Assembly: GCA_050084515.1 (NCBI GenBank) | Contig: CM114271.1 | Span: forward strand, 45,942,001 to 46,006,000 | DNA: 64,000 nucleotides | DNA from: Blasia pusilla | Taxonomy: Eukaryota; Marchantiophyta; Marchantiopsida; Blasiales | Direction of reading: 5' to 3' | Shown here: positions 1-9,989 of the stretch, piece by piece | Numbering within the stretch: the first letter of the stretch is position 1 | Layout: every line of letters starts with the position of its first letter | Made by a program: the position numbers and the translations under genes | Notes under the pieces: model-generated | What the model was told of the DNA's origin: nothing | The model's input: only the letters and a program-made list of their open reading frames with translations | Database searches by the model: none

Positions 1-116
1 TAGGCCCGCAAGTGAACGACGCAGGGCCAGCAAGGCACGCAACGTTGACACTGGACTCCAGATCTCCTCGTCTGTCGGTTTGGCTCATACTCGCCTATGC
101 GATGGCACGATGTACA

Positions 117-140
117 GATCGATCGATCGATCGATCGATC
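117..140. repeat. (GATC)6 microsatellite
   Basis: Six uninterrupted GATC units, self-complementary, in the GC-richer first kilobase. Confidence 0.95.
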
Positions 141-1365
141 GGGAGATGCAACAAAGCACGCAGCGGAGTAATGTGAAGTGTAGTGAAGTGAATTGAAGAG
201 CGATATCGAAATGAATGGGAAATATTCCGGAATTAAGACCATTAAACGAGGCCATGAGAGATGTGGTCCCGGGCCGTTGGAGTCAGGGAAGAGAAACGAC
301 AGATTTGCAACGGAAAGTCGATGCGGGCAGTGCATTCAATGCGTGAGTCCGGATCCTGTGGGCGCGGAGGGGATGGGACGAAAATTTGTTTCCACCGAGT
401 CCGGCCCAGCCAACGAACGTACTTACTCCCCCTTCCCCACCACACCGGGCGGGCGACCATATCCGGAGCCCGCATTCAAAGAAGAAGATGGGGGCATTAG
501 TAGATTCAGTCACTGTGGGGGAGGGGAGAGCGGAACGATTGCGGGGATGACGCTGGCTTTTGACCCGGCTCGGACGATTCGTAATTTTCTTTCTTTCTAC
601 TGTAGGAACTTGGAAGGGAGAGAAGGGCCGGTAGTGTAGTGTTGGTGCTTTGCAGTACCCTACCGGGTGGAGAATATGTAGTCAGTGCGAGATGTGGGGG
701 CGGGCGGTAATGATTGAAGGAGGGCAAGCAAGCAGGCGCAGCATTGAAGGCGCTCGGTGCACGGGTGTTTCCTCTTGGCCTTCACGTGTGACCTCTCTCA
801 GTGGGCTGCTCGCTAGAGCGTGCACCCCTGCCTCTTTTCCACGTGGTCTCTTACACCGTCGACATTCCTCTTCACATTCTCGCCATTTTTTTTTCTCTTC
901 GCTCGCTGGCATTAGCTTCCCTCCTCCCTCCATCTTGCGATGATCATCACCTCCACTCTTCACGCGTAACCTCCGTCCCTCTAATTGTCCTCGTTTGGCT
1001 GCATCCGCTCGTAGGAGACACAGATAAATAAAGAAAATCGCTATTTCTCAAAAAGGAACGAAAAGCCGAATCATTTACTGTAAAAACTGCGACATTTTTA
1101 AAATTTCAGAAAATGCACTTCAAGACTTTGCCCAGGATTTTATCACGCCGTCGAGTACAAGACGCGACTACGTGACGAGAAGATTTTGGGTTGTCTAAGT
1201 GAAAATCTGAGCAGTAAACAAAACCGGAAGTTTGTTTCCCCCAGTTTCATGAAAGTGTACGCTTACTCTTCAAACTCTTCGACCGTGGCCCCGTGCATCT
1301 CTACGACGAGAAGGACGGACCGTCTTCGCTTTCAAGTACGATATCCGTGCTCGGCTAGCCCCGGA

Positions 1366-1413
1366 TATATATATTTTTTTATTTATTTATTTATTTTATT
1401 TTATTTTATTTTC
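1366..1413. repeat. AT-rich microsatellite (TA, TTTA, TTTTA runs)
   Basis: A short TA run followed by T, TTTA and TTTTA units. It separates two GC-richer stretches. Confidence 0.9.
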
Positions 1414-2415
1414 TAATGGCAAATCGCCCATCGAACTCCAGTTTTAAATTAAGGGAAACCCATAGAGTGCGAGAACTTGAGGGGAAGCCCTCAAGGTTAG
1501 CAGGAACCTCCTAAACTCCCTTCCTCCAGATATGGCTCAAGTGTTCCCGACTATCTGAGTCCCGCCTACCTTATATTTCCTTCGTTTGGGCACCCAGGTT
1601 TGCTAAGCCCCGAGAGGAGTCCTGGGAATTATGGTAATGGGTTCCCTTCGCAAGGACTGCCGCTATCTGGGACTCCGACCACAGAATTCCCGTTATGGTC
1701 GCTACTTCTCTTAACACGATCCTCTTACGCGCTATCTATATCTCCCGCCTGTCTTTCGCCATAACCCACGGCGTTCCGGCAATGTCGAAAGCCGAGGTTA
1801 CGACGGACGGACGGATGGACGGATGGATCCCGTCAATCCAGGCCCGCTCCGGCGCTCGATTTTCTCCTCGCGACAGAGAGAGTCTTCTCTGCGCCGGCAC
1901 CGAAGCGTTCAGGTGCAGCGGACCTGCTGAACCTGACGCACAGTTGGGTTCCACACGCGTCGCGCAGTTGGTCCGATAACCCCGTCGAGGACGGGGTGCG
2001 AAATCGTCACTCCCGACTGCGCCTTCGACGTAACCTATGAAGCAACGATGACAATCGAAGGACGGTTCTGGCGACGTGGTCGGTTGGCTGGAACGGATGG
2101 AAAACCCGGGCAGCGAAGGGCGGGCACGGCATGACGCAAGGCCGTAACGATTCAGCGGGCCCTTAAGAGCTCCGTCAGGAGAAGACCAAACGAGGACACT
2201 TAGACCTGTATGGGCTCTGCAGTGCCGTTAGTGCAGCCGTGCCTTTAAATGCGCTAGAGTTACGAGCCTTTATCTTCCCTTTATCTGACTCTTTAATGCC
2301 CGCCTTGACCCAGTTCCGATCTTCGTGTTCCTGTGCACACTATCTATCCCAAGTCTACACTCATCAGGCACTCTCTCTCTCGCTCGCTAGGGAGCCCTGA
2401 GTCGGCAGCTACCTC

Positions 2416-2440
2416 GCTCTGCTCTGCTCTGCTCTGCTCT
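2416..2440. repeat. (GCTCT)5 pentanucleotide repeat
   Basis: Five exact GCTCT units in tandem. Confidence 0.95.
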
Positions 2441-2714
2441 GCTGGCCTTCGCGTACCGCGCGTGCCTGTTCCCGTTCAATGCCTGTCCGTGGCGGACTTA
2501 ACAGTCCTGTCGGTGGTTGCGCCACACACGTAATCGGATGACCGGGTTTTTTTTTCTCTCCTCCGCCCCCATTCCACCACTCACACAGTCGCGACTATCG
2601 CGACCTCGGCCGCGTGCGACGGGGCCCGAGTCATCGACATGTGGAACATCGTTCGTCGCGGGAACGAACCTCTTCTGCTCGACCCCTCCCCTCTGGATGG
2701 GTGTGAGTTGCGGT

Positions 2715-2733
2715 GGGTGGGTTGGTGGGTGGG
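2715..2733 (+). other. putative G-quadruplex motif
   Basis: Four GGG tracts separated by loops of 1, 5 and 1 nt fit the canonical intramolecular quadruplex pattern. The surrounding run is imperfect TGGG repeats. Folding is an inference from pattern only. Confidence 0.5.
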
Positions 2734-2772
2734 TGCGTAAAATCTCTCTCTCGCTCGGTCCCGGCAGCGGAC

Positions 2773-2868
2773 GGCTATCGACAAGAACGGTATCGCACAT
2801 TGCATGCTTTTCGTTCCCAAGGCAATCGACAAGAATGGTGCCCCATATTGCACGCATTTCGTGTTGGT
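2773..2868. repeat. 48-bp tandem direct duplication
   Basis: Two adjacent copies at an offset of 48 bp share ATCGACAAGAA, CATTGCA/ATTGCAC and TTTCGT blocks with scattered substitutions. 48 is a multiple of three, so the plus frame that crosses it repeats a 16-residue segment, but no function can be assigned. Confidence 0.75.
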
Positions 2869-3065
2869 GTATTATTGTGTTATTAGTCGCGCTTCACATT
2901 ATTAGCGGCACGGCGTGCCCTTCATGTTTTATGTGGATCTCCGTTTTGAAATTTGTCTTTTTTCTCGCATCCGGTATTATTAGTCGCTCTTCTTTACCTG
3001 TTCTTTGTCCGTCGTTTTATAAGTCCAAAAGTCAACCTTTTTAATAATAATGGACGATGCGAATG

Positions 3066-3091
3066 CGAAATGACAAGGTTTTGTCATTTCG
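3066..3091. repeat. perfect 11-bp hairpin
   Basis: Left arm 3066-3076 and right arm 3081-3091 are exact reverse complements around a GGTT loop. It lies near the junction between the GC-richer block and the AT-rich transposon territory. Confidence 0.85.
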
Positions 3092-3289
3092 GCGTGTGAA
3101 TAAACTATTTAACATTTTCATGGGATATGCCTATCATATACTACCCAGGATGAGCACACGTGGCCTCCTCATCTCCTTATGTGCGCCGTGGTTTTCTCAC
3201 TCATCTGTTTGAAAATGTCTCATGCGGCTCCCATATCATCTCCAAACTCCAACAACAATTTGAGGTCGTGATGTTACCATATGCCTCAA

Positions 3290-4225
3290 AATTTTCACAT
3301 CGCACTTGAATCCTCCGGATGAATGCAACCCCTCCTAGCTGCAGTTTTGAGTGTAGTGGCGACTGGAAAAACCCCTACAAATCCACACAAATAGGTTGGA
3401 TATCCACCTAACTTCTTATCTCCACTTCGTTACTATAACAAATGTCAAAAGAGGACAAAGAAAGATAATAATATTTCAAAAGAGGAGTCGGCAAAAAATG
3501 CATAATGAAATGTGAAAAGAAATGGCAACTACCCAATATAAATACCAACTCGACGAGTTCTACCATTGTTAACTTGAGACAAATCTAACAAGAACACTAG
3601 TGGTTAGTCAAAAGTGAACGGTCGCCTCGCCACTTCCGCACGACGTATCAATCTCAAAGCTTGTGCACGTCGTAAGGCCACTGAAATGCATTTCCGAAAA
3701 TAAATAGTGACTACGAAGAGAGAAGGACTACGCAAAGGGGCAAGGTGATGATTCTCGAGAGAGTGGTGAGCACATGTTTTCACGAAAGTATCAAAAGACA
3801 CATGTAAATTATCGAGTACTAGTGAAATGTCCGTGCCATGCACGGAAAATAAAAAAGTGTTTGAAGAGTTAATTATTGCTCGTAGCCCACACAAATTCAA
3901 ATTTCTTTTCTTGTTGCCCCTAGCATGTGAACTATTTTCTTGTTGTCCAATTGCCACTTGTCAAACATAGAGGAGTTTCCAAATCAAGAAGGCACTCTCC
4001 CATAATAATATAGATTTCCACTGCAAAACGAATGAATCCATCAGTCGCTTGTCTCACATCATAACTTAACTCCCTAACTCTTACTGCTACTTTGGTTGTC
4101 GAATCTTTGGTATGTGCGGCTTTACACACCAAGTCAAAACGTGTTCAATCAGCAACCACTACATCACCTAGTGTCCAGAATTCACCTTGAGACATAACAA
4201 GATCAACTAACTTAGCTATAAATTA
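3290..4225 (-). mobile_element. 3' tail of an RLE-type non-LTR element, copy 1
   Basis: Nucleotide and protein similarity to about 8850-9510 shows a second copy of the same element tail. Minus-strand reading from about 4225 down gives the end of the endonuclease-like domain (GDVVVAD), then VAVRVRELSYDVRQATDGF and FAVEI. It continues after the Helitron as SFDTFVKTCAHHSLENHH and ISVALRRAQAL. The coding trace is split by the 196-bp Helitron at 3819-4014 and has internal stops. The 3' non-coding part (about 3290-3600) also matches copy 2. No upstream RT part is present, so this is a 5'-truncated insertion, the usual product of target-primed reverse transcription. Confidence 0.75.
3819..4014 (-). 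mobile_element. non-autonomous Helitron, 196 bp, with a paralogous empty site
   Basis: Read on the minus strand it starts TCTATATTATTATGGGAG and ends in a GC hairpin (CCGTGC-at-GGCACGG), eight bases and then CTAG. The host A is on the 5' side and T on the 3' side, which is the Helitron hallmark of insertion between A and T. Removing it rejoins the interrupted LINE coding trace, and the uninterrupted paralog near 9310-9315 runs straight through the same point. There is no target-site duplication, as expected. It is too short to encode Rep/helicase and must have been mobilised in trans. Confidence 0.85.
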
Positions 4226-4290
4226 AAAATTCATTGTGGATGTTATATTTTCCAATTAGTACTACCATGCTCAAAAAGGGAAATAAAATA

Positions 4291-4499
4291 TCTATCTTCT
4301 ATATTATTATTGGAGAGTGCCCTTTCATTCTTCAAACTCTTCTTCTCTTGACACTTGGAAGTCTCGGCCAATCGTATCACTCGCCTTCTGAGCCAATAGG
4401 ATCATTCGAAGTTGATTAAAAATGACGCTTCATAATTTTGAGTGCTACTTAACATTTTGGGAATTAGTTCAAACGGTGCATACCATCAGTGTACACTAG
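4291..4499 (+). mobile_element. probable Helitron, about 209 bp
   Basis: Starts at an A|TC boundary with TCTATCTTCTATATTATTA followed by GGAGAGTGCC, closely like the 5' end of the Helitron at 3819-4014. It ends ACACTAG before a T. The 3' hairpin is weak (around GGTGCATACC). Its 3' half is included in the 278-bp tandem duplication starting at 4339, so the duplication is younger than the insertion. Confidence 0.55.
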
Positions 4500-4896
4500 T
4501 ATGAATATATTTCTATTATGGGAGGTTACAATCCTAGAAGAAAAAATTATTGTTTTCCTCCTTTCAAAATATTTTAATATACATATCAAATCATCGTATA
4601 AGTAAATGGAATGATCCTTCTTCTCTTGACACTTGGAAGTCACGGCCAATCGTATCACTCGCCTTCTGAGCCAATAGGATCATTCGAAGTTGATTAAAAA
4701 TGACGCTTCGTAATTTTGAGAGCTACTTATCATTTTGGGAATTAGTTCTAACGGTGCATACCATCAGCGTACACTAGTATGAATATATTTCTATTATGTG
4801 AGGTTACAATCCTAGAAGAAAAAATTATTGTTTTCCTCCTTTCAAAATATTTTAATATACATATCAAATCATCGTATAAGTAAATGGAATGGTCCT
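4339..4896. repeat. tandem duplication of a 278-bp unit
   Basis: 4339-4616 and 4617-4894 align base for base at a constant offset of 278 with only a few substitutions (for example gtctcgg/gtcacgg, cttcat/cttcgt). The low divergence compared with everything around it makes it one of the younger events here. The unit contains the 3' end of the 4291 Helitron. Confidence 0.9.
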
Positions 4897-5029
4897 ACAC
4901 ACACCCATTGTTACATAATATATATCAATGTTCCCAACCGCACAATCGCACAACAGCATCATCAATCCTCATAATTTGCTGGAAGATTGGTACATCCATA
5001 TATGTATACAAAGATCATACAACCACCTA

Positions 5030-5397
5030 AAATGGCAATTAGGTCTATAAACTCAATATAGTACTTATCATATCGAGCATGATGTAACTCATTATTGTAT
5101 ATACATTTGGATCATCCAGTAGAAACTATGCCAAAATGAGGTATCAAGCATGACATATGTCACCATCTAACGAGCATCATAAATCAACATGGTGGTTAAA
5201 TTCCTCGTAGATCCATACAACATGCAACTCAAGCCCATACGTACAACAACCAATTTGGAAATCTTTAATCTACTCTCCCATCCACGTTTTGAACTATGAC
5301 ATAGCATACAATTATGCACATGATCCTTATAAACCATACCGCTTGCCTCTAACATAAGGACTCTAATGTAACACCTCTCGCACATACTTACATGCAC
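5030..5397 (-). pseudogene. PHD-finger relic of the gypsy element tail
   Basis: Minus-strand translation aligns with the C-terminus of the gypsy element at 45.3-45.6 kb. Shared pieces are MVYKDHVHNC (gypsy MVWKDYVRNC), then LCH, then LSCMLYG (LRCMLCG), TMLIYDA (TMLVCDG) and, after a frameshift near 5167, WHMSCLIP (WHMACLTP). Several zinc ligands are replaced (second Cys of CMLC to Tyr). No integrase, LTR or other gypsy part was recognised on either side, so this is an isolated fragment. It shows that the PHD tail belongs to a repeated element rather than being a chance fusion at 45 kb. Confidence 0.65.
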
Positions 5398-6040
5398 AAC
5401 CTTCTAAAAGAAAATGAAAATCCTTTGAAAATTTCCTTAACAAGGCAAGTTAACTACCCACTTGCATACAAAAAAAAAAAACTTCCACTAGCTCCTCCTA
5501 CATCTTTCTCATGTAAAATCAAAGTAAAATCCATTTATACAATGAATTCCATTTTTCGATAGTACAAATCGTCATTAAGCAACATCTATCCCTATGATGA
5601 GAAAACCCGTACTCTTGCCGTACTCTAACATTATACCTCCATGCTCCTACCAATCTTATAAGGAAGAGTGTTTCTTAGGCTCAACATAAGAAATATGGCG
5701 TTTGAAGTCCATCTCTTCTTCTCACATACCCTTGAGAAGAGCCTACGATATAGTAGGACTTCCACTTTTCGACCGACTATAATGTGGCAAAGGTGATCAT
5801 GTGGATGTTATTCATATAGAATGAACTTTATGTTGGAATGTACTCTTTGATTGATATATGGCAAGTTTCAAGAAGAAAATCGGAGAAAGAGGGAGATGAA
5901 AATCTGCTAAAAATTTTTATTTGATTTCCCAAGGAAGTTGTATGGTTCATACAACTAAATTTTCCCTAATCTTAGAGCCCTAATTTAATTTGAGTTTTTT
6001 GCATGGTTTCAAATTGTGGGACAAGGCAAGTATCGTATAC
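5398..6040. other. AT-rich spacer, nothing recognised
   Basis: No open frame of note, no repeat shared with other parts of the window and no RNA-like fold was seen. Confidence 0.5.
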
Positions 6041-6362
6041 AAGGTTGCACGGAAACGGACAATTGTGTCCATGGGATGAACATACCACTCAGGTACCAAC
6101 GGCCCGCATCCGAACCCACCTTTGAGCCTAGGGAGCCCGTTGCGTAGACCCGGGCTCGCCGAGCCCGCACCTGCGTTGTGGCCTACCGCGGGCTAGAGTA
6201 GGTTGCACGCGTGCCATAACGTGGGTGTCAGCTCGACCAGCTCGAGTCTACACGATGGGCTCGGCGGGCTCGAGTGCGGGCTACGAGAACCCAGGCTTGC
6301 ACAAACATAAGTCCGCGGACATGGACATGTCCGCAGACTCAGACTTTGTCTGTGTGCAACTC
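6041..6362. mobile_element. GC-rich hAT-like MITE (GTTGCAC family), about 320 bp
   Basis: Ends are inverted: GGTTGCAC on the left and GTGCAAC on the right. The right end carries subterminal palindromic blocks (TCCGCGGACATGGACATGTCC region). The interior is very GC-rich with repeated CGGGCTCG and GAGCCCG words, unlike the AT-rich flanks. Related ends occur at 14.45, 23.9, 29.48, 38.64 and 47.09 kb. No convincing target duplication could be fixed for this copy. No coding capacity. Confidence 0.6.
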
Positions 6363-7888
6363 TATTAGTAGCACTCTTAAGTGGAAATGTTTGGAGGGTT
6401 TTCCCATATATCTATTTATAGAAAATAACAATTTTAGAGTCATGCCCTATTTATGTAATCTTGTGCTATAAATCATGAATAGTATTCTCTCAGAGTTGTG
6501 CATGAAATATTGAATCGTTGGACTACTTAAGAACTTCACACAAAACACAAATCTTTACAAGGTCTAAGAAAATAACCTATACCTCCTCTCATAAGGGATT
6601 TTATAAAACTTTTCTTCAAAACCAATAAAGAAGTAAGGTATGAAAAACACTCATAAATTAAAAAAATAAGTTCTCTTTTTCAAAAGAAAAACTTATGATC
6701 TGAACATGTTGTATGATTTAACAACTAAATCGGAAAACAATTTTTTACGAAAATAGTTGGATTTTTCAACTACTTTTTTATAAAATGATGTCTAAATCCT
6801 TGAACTCCCACAAATTTATTGGAACGATGCAAACATGTTCAGATCATAATTATCAATTAATAATAAAATAGCATGTCTTTTCAATGGAACAAAATCTTCA
6901 AGAAATATACAAAGAATATATATTAATATTTCAGTTATATATAAATATTCCGTAATTTTATGGGCACATGATAGATTTGATACTTTGTTGTGATGTATAC
7001 CAAATCAGCATATTTTCTTGTCGGCCAAAAGACGTTGGTCAATTTTAGAGATGGTGGAATTTTAAAGAGAACTTCCTATAAGAATAATTTATATTTTAAA
7101 ATATAATAAATAACGAATTTCAAGTTCTAATTGCTTAAGGGAACAAGAGAAAATAATGAAATCCATCTTTATTTGTTTCTTGTAACAAAATCCTTGAATT
7201 TTACATTCCTTCCACTAGTAAAGAAGTCAAAGATTCTTGTTTCATAAACTATTCTACTATTTATCCTTTGATCGAGTACACATATTGAGGATTGTTGTCA
7301 TGGAAATTCCTTTGATTAAGTGACAAGTGAAACATCGAGAAACATTAGAATCAAATTTTTTCAACACTCCCCATATTTGTAGAATATCTATGTTGGAACA
7401 TGAACATAATACGCCAATCCCATAGTAACATGATGCACATCCATATCTCAAATCGAGATTGAGTAACGCACTACTTATCAACAACAAGGTATTTGGTAAG
7501 GGTATTGCCAAGTGAGAACTATTTGGGTTATGGAACATCCATGTGTTCTATGCATTAAAAACTCTAGCTTGTGCCCATGCTCAACACATGTGAAAGAATA
7601 GCCCTCATGAGATCTTCGATCTTCATCTTGCACACTTCTTTGTCTTAGTTAGTTAGAGGACAAGTGTCATAAGCGGAGGCCACCTAAATGGACATATGTC
7701 ATGCATAAAGATGTTTGGTGTTGAGACCGTGTTGCCAATAATAGTATAGATTGATGTGGACGGTGTTTTCCTTTTGGGTTGCATGCATGAGTTCTAGCAC
7801 TACCTCTGTTGAGGTGTACTTTAGAAAGGGTGATGAAGAAGTCTCTTTTTCTATTTTCTTCTCTCCTTGCTATGCTTACTTATGACAA
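6363..7888. other. AT-rich spacer, nothing recognised
   Basis: Dense stops in all frames; the only sizeable frame (7257-7538 minus) has no recognisable motif. Probably very old decayed repeat. Confidence 0.5.
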
Positions 7889-8081
7889 CTAATTGGTGCC
7901 CGTGACAGACCGTGCATTGCAAGGTCCTATACACATACGCCCCTTTTCCGAAATGTATATACGCCCCGTGCATATACACCCCCTTTTGAAATACGCACCG
8001 GTTTAGAATGTATAAACCCTAGGTTTATGATGACATGTGTCATGTTCCCCACGTCAAAACCACTCCGCAAATTAATATAGA
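7889..8081 (-). mobile_element. probable decayed Helitron, about 193 bp
   Basis: On the minus strand it begins TCTATATTAATTTGCGGAG after an A and ends near a GC hairpin remnant (CCGTGCATTGCAAGG on the plus strand) about ten bases before CTAA, a one-base change from CTAG. Size and both ends match the 196-bp Helitron at 3819-4014. The mutated 3' terminus suggests an old copy. Confidence 0.5.
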
Positions 8082-8149
8082 TTATTGCGACACAAAACTA
8101 TAGGACTAGAAAATCGAGAAGAATTCATTAAAATTCCGGGAGGTCAATG

Positions 8150-8590
8150 AGAAATCGCCGGAACGAGAAGGTTCTCCGTCCTCCAAGGTCGCGCTCCACT
8201 ACTGCGCTACCACGTTCTCCAACTGTATGTACCACATCCCAAGACTACTGCGATAGTAAACCGCGTCCCGTCGAGGTCGGGAGACCACGTTCTTCCAACT
8301 GCCCGCCACCTTTACTTGCGCTCGCCACTGTACCATGCCGCAAATTACTGCAGTCATAAAGGCTACGCTCCTCCAAGCTCGGGCTACCACGTAATCCTCC
8401 TGACGCACTCCATCACCACATCCCAACGCAGAAGTCGAAGAAAAGCACGCCGTTACTACTGTGGTCATAAAGACACGTCAAGTCCAACTGTGCGTTCCAC
8501 CGTGGCGTGTGCTCCGACGCCACGAACCTTATCCCAACGAATTGGAAGGATCTCCATTGGTCTGCATCCCACTGTACCGCCGTCTCTGTA
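8150..8590. repeat. degenerate GC-rich tandem repeat, about 90-110 bp unit
   Basis: Three to four diverged units recur, each with a 'ggtcg/gctcgg', 'ccacgt', 'ccaact' and 'actgc/gtcataaa' block, for example near 8187, 8274 and 8377. Open frames on both strands here result from the local GC content and lack motifs. The limits are approximate. Confidence 0.45.
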
Positions 8591-9079
8591 AATGTTAGAT
8601 CCGGGTGACAAGAACATCCCATTTTCTTTTCATTTATAACTTGAACTTGTTTCCTTGTTTAGGGAGGGTTAGGAAGTCTATGACGGGAACGTTTTTCTTA
8701 CGTTTTCGGTATTTTGGATTAAATTGTTTTTTAAATCTAACACACGTCAATAGTAGAAGAGTTTTCAAGTGACATTGTGTAAACGTCCGAGGAAGGTTTA
8801 TCTAATCCCATCGTATGTTAATCCTATTGCGAGTCTTCCGCCTAATTTCGCCTCAAATGTTCACATCCTTTCTTGGAACGGCTTTACTAGCAATATGTCC
8901 ACTTTATTATAAAATAAACCTCAAAAGAGGACGAAGAAAGGTAATAACATCTCCAAAGAGGAGTCAAAAAATGCATAGTGGAATGCAAAAAGAAAATGCC
9001 AACTGGCCAACGCAAACACCGACACAACGAGCTACACGATTGATAGCGTGAAACAAATATGACAAGAACACGAGTGGTT

Positions 9080-9720
9080 GGTCAGACGTGAATGGACGAC
9101 GAGGCGAGCGACCCCCCACCGCCTCCGCACGACGTATCAATGCCAAGGCTTGTGCACGTTGTAAGGCCACTGAGATGCATTGCCAAAAATAAGTGGTAAC
9201 TACATAGAGACAAGGACTACGGGAAGGGGCAAGGTAATGATTCTCGAGGGAGTGGTGAGCACATGTTTTCATGAAAGTATCAAAAAACACATCTGAATGA
9301 CCGAATACTTCCACTGCAAAAGGAATAAATCCATCAGTCACATGTCTCACAACATAACTTAACTCCTTGATTCTTGTTGCAGCTTCGACCGCCAAACCTT
9401 TGGTATGTTTGGCTCGACACACCAAGTCACAACGTGTTGGATTAGAAACCACCACATCACCTAGTGTCCGGAATCCACCTCGAGACATAACAAGATCCAC
9501 TCTCCGACAAGAGGTTGCTTGTGTGGTTGAAGGTAGGACATGGAGTTGCTCTTGCCCAACGGTGTATCCTGCAGTACGAGCCACCGATGCTACCGCCTCT
9601 CTAATGATATCATGTGTGGCCGTTCGTTCTTCAACATGAGCACATCAAAGAATATGGAGACCCTTCGCATCAATGGGATCCCCGCATACATAATTCGGCA
9701 CACCTAACAGAGAAGGATGT
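9080..9720 (-). pseudogene. C-terminal CCHC and restriction-like endonuclease region
   Basis: The translation shows CGDPIDAKGLHIL followed by a stop and then CAHVEERTATHD, fitting the cysteine/histidine knuckle that precedes the nuclease in RLE elements. RRVDLVMSRGGFRTLGDVVV follows, matching the spacing of a PD-(D/E)XK core (first Asp, a beta strand, then Asp-Val-Val). The tail has IKELSYVVRHVTDGFIPFAV, KTCAHHSLEN and QCISVALQRAQAL. The core from 9584 to about 9065 is open for roughly 170 codons, so this part decayed little. The nuclease would nick the target to prime reverse transcription. The fold is assigned by motif spacing, not by alignment. Confidence 0.65.
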
Positions 9721-9989
9721 GGAAGTCCAAGGTGTAACCACAAAACTGTCGAGAATATACTTCGAGGAAGACGAAATGGAAGAATAAGAGGATTTGCAGT
9801 AAGCCACGCCCCAACTGCGGTACCCGCACATGAACCTAGACGAGGTCGATGAGCGTCAGAGGATGACTCAGAGAGAATGTTGGAAAACTTTATTTGATGC
9901 AGATTCTCGGAGATATGCTATTGAAGTCGATCAAGCCCTTCCGTAATCAATTGACTGAAAGGGGATAGAATTTCTTGTGAAGCAAAAGG

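Larger units (their letters stand above)
1..3290. other. GC-richer block, no gene recognised
   Basis: This stretch is visibly richer in G+C and in CG dinucleotides than almost all the rest of the window and shares no segment that I could match to the repeats found elsewhere here. Its longest open frames (193-639 plus and 2517-3044 plus) show no domain, no splice-supported continuation and composition-driven residues, so I do not call them genes. It holds several simple repeats listed separately and a small hairpin at 1476-1495. It could be a gene-flanking or promoter-type region, or an old insertion; nothing in the sequence decides this. Confidence 0.4.

Noticed and set aside
193-639. 148-codon plus-strand open frame in the GC-richer block
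   Set aside because: No domain, no conserved composition, and overlapping frames of similar length on both strands; GC content alone explains it.
2517-3044. 175-codon open frame, partly hydrophobic
   Set aside because: Crosses the quadruplex and 48-bp duplication and shows low-complexity residues; no recognisable motif and no exon structure.
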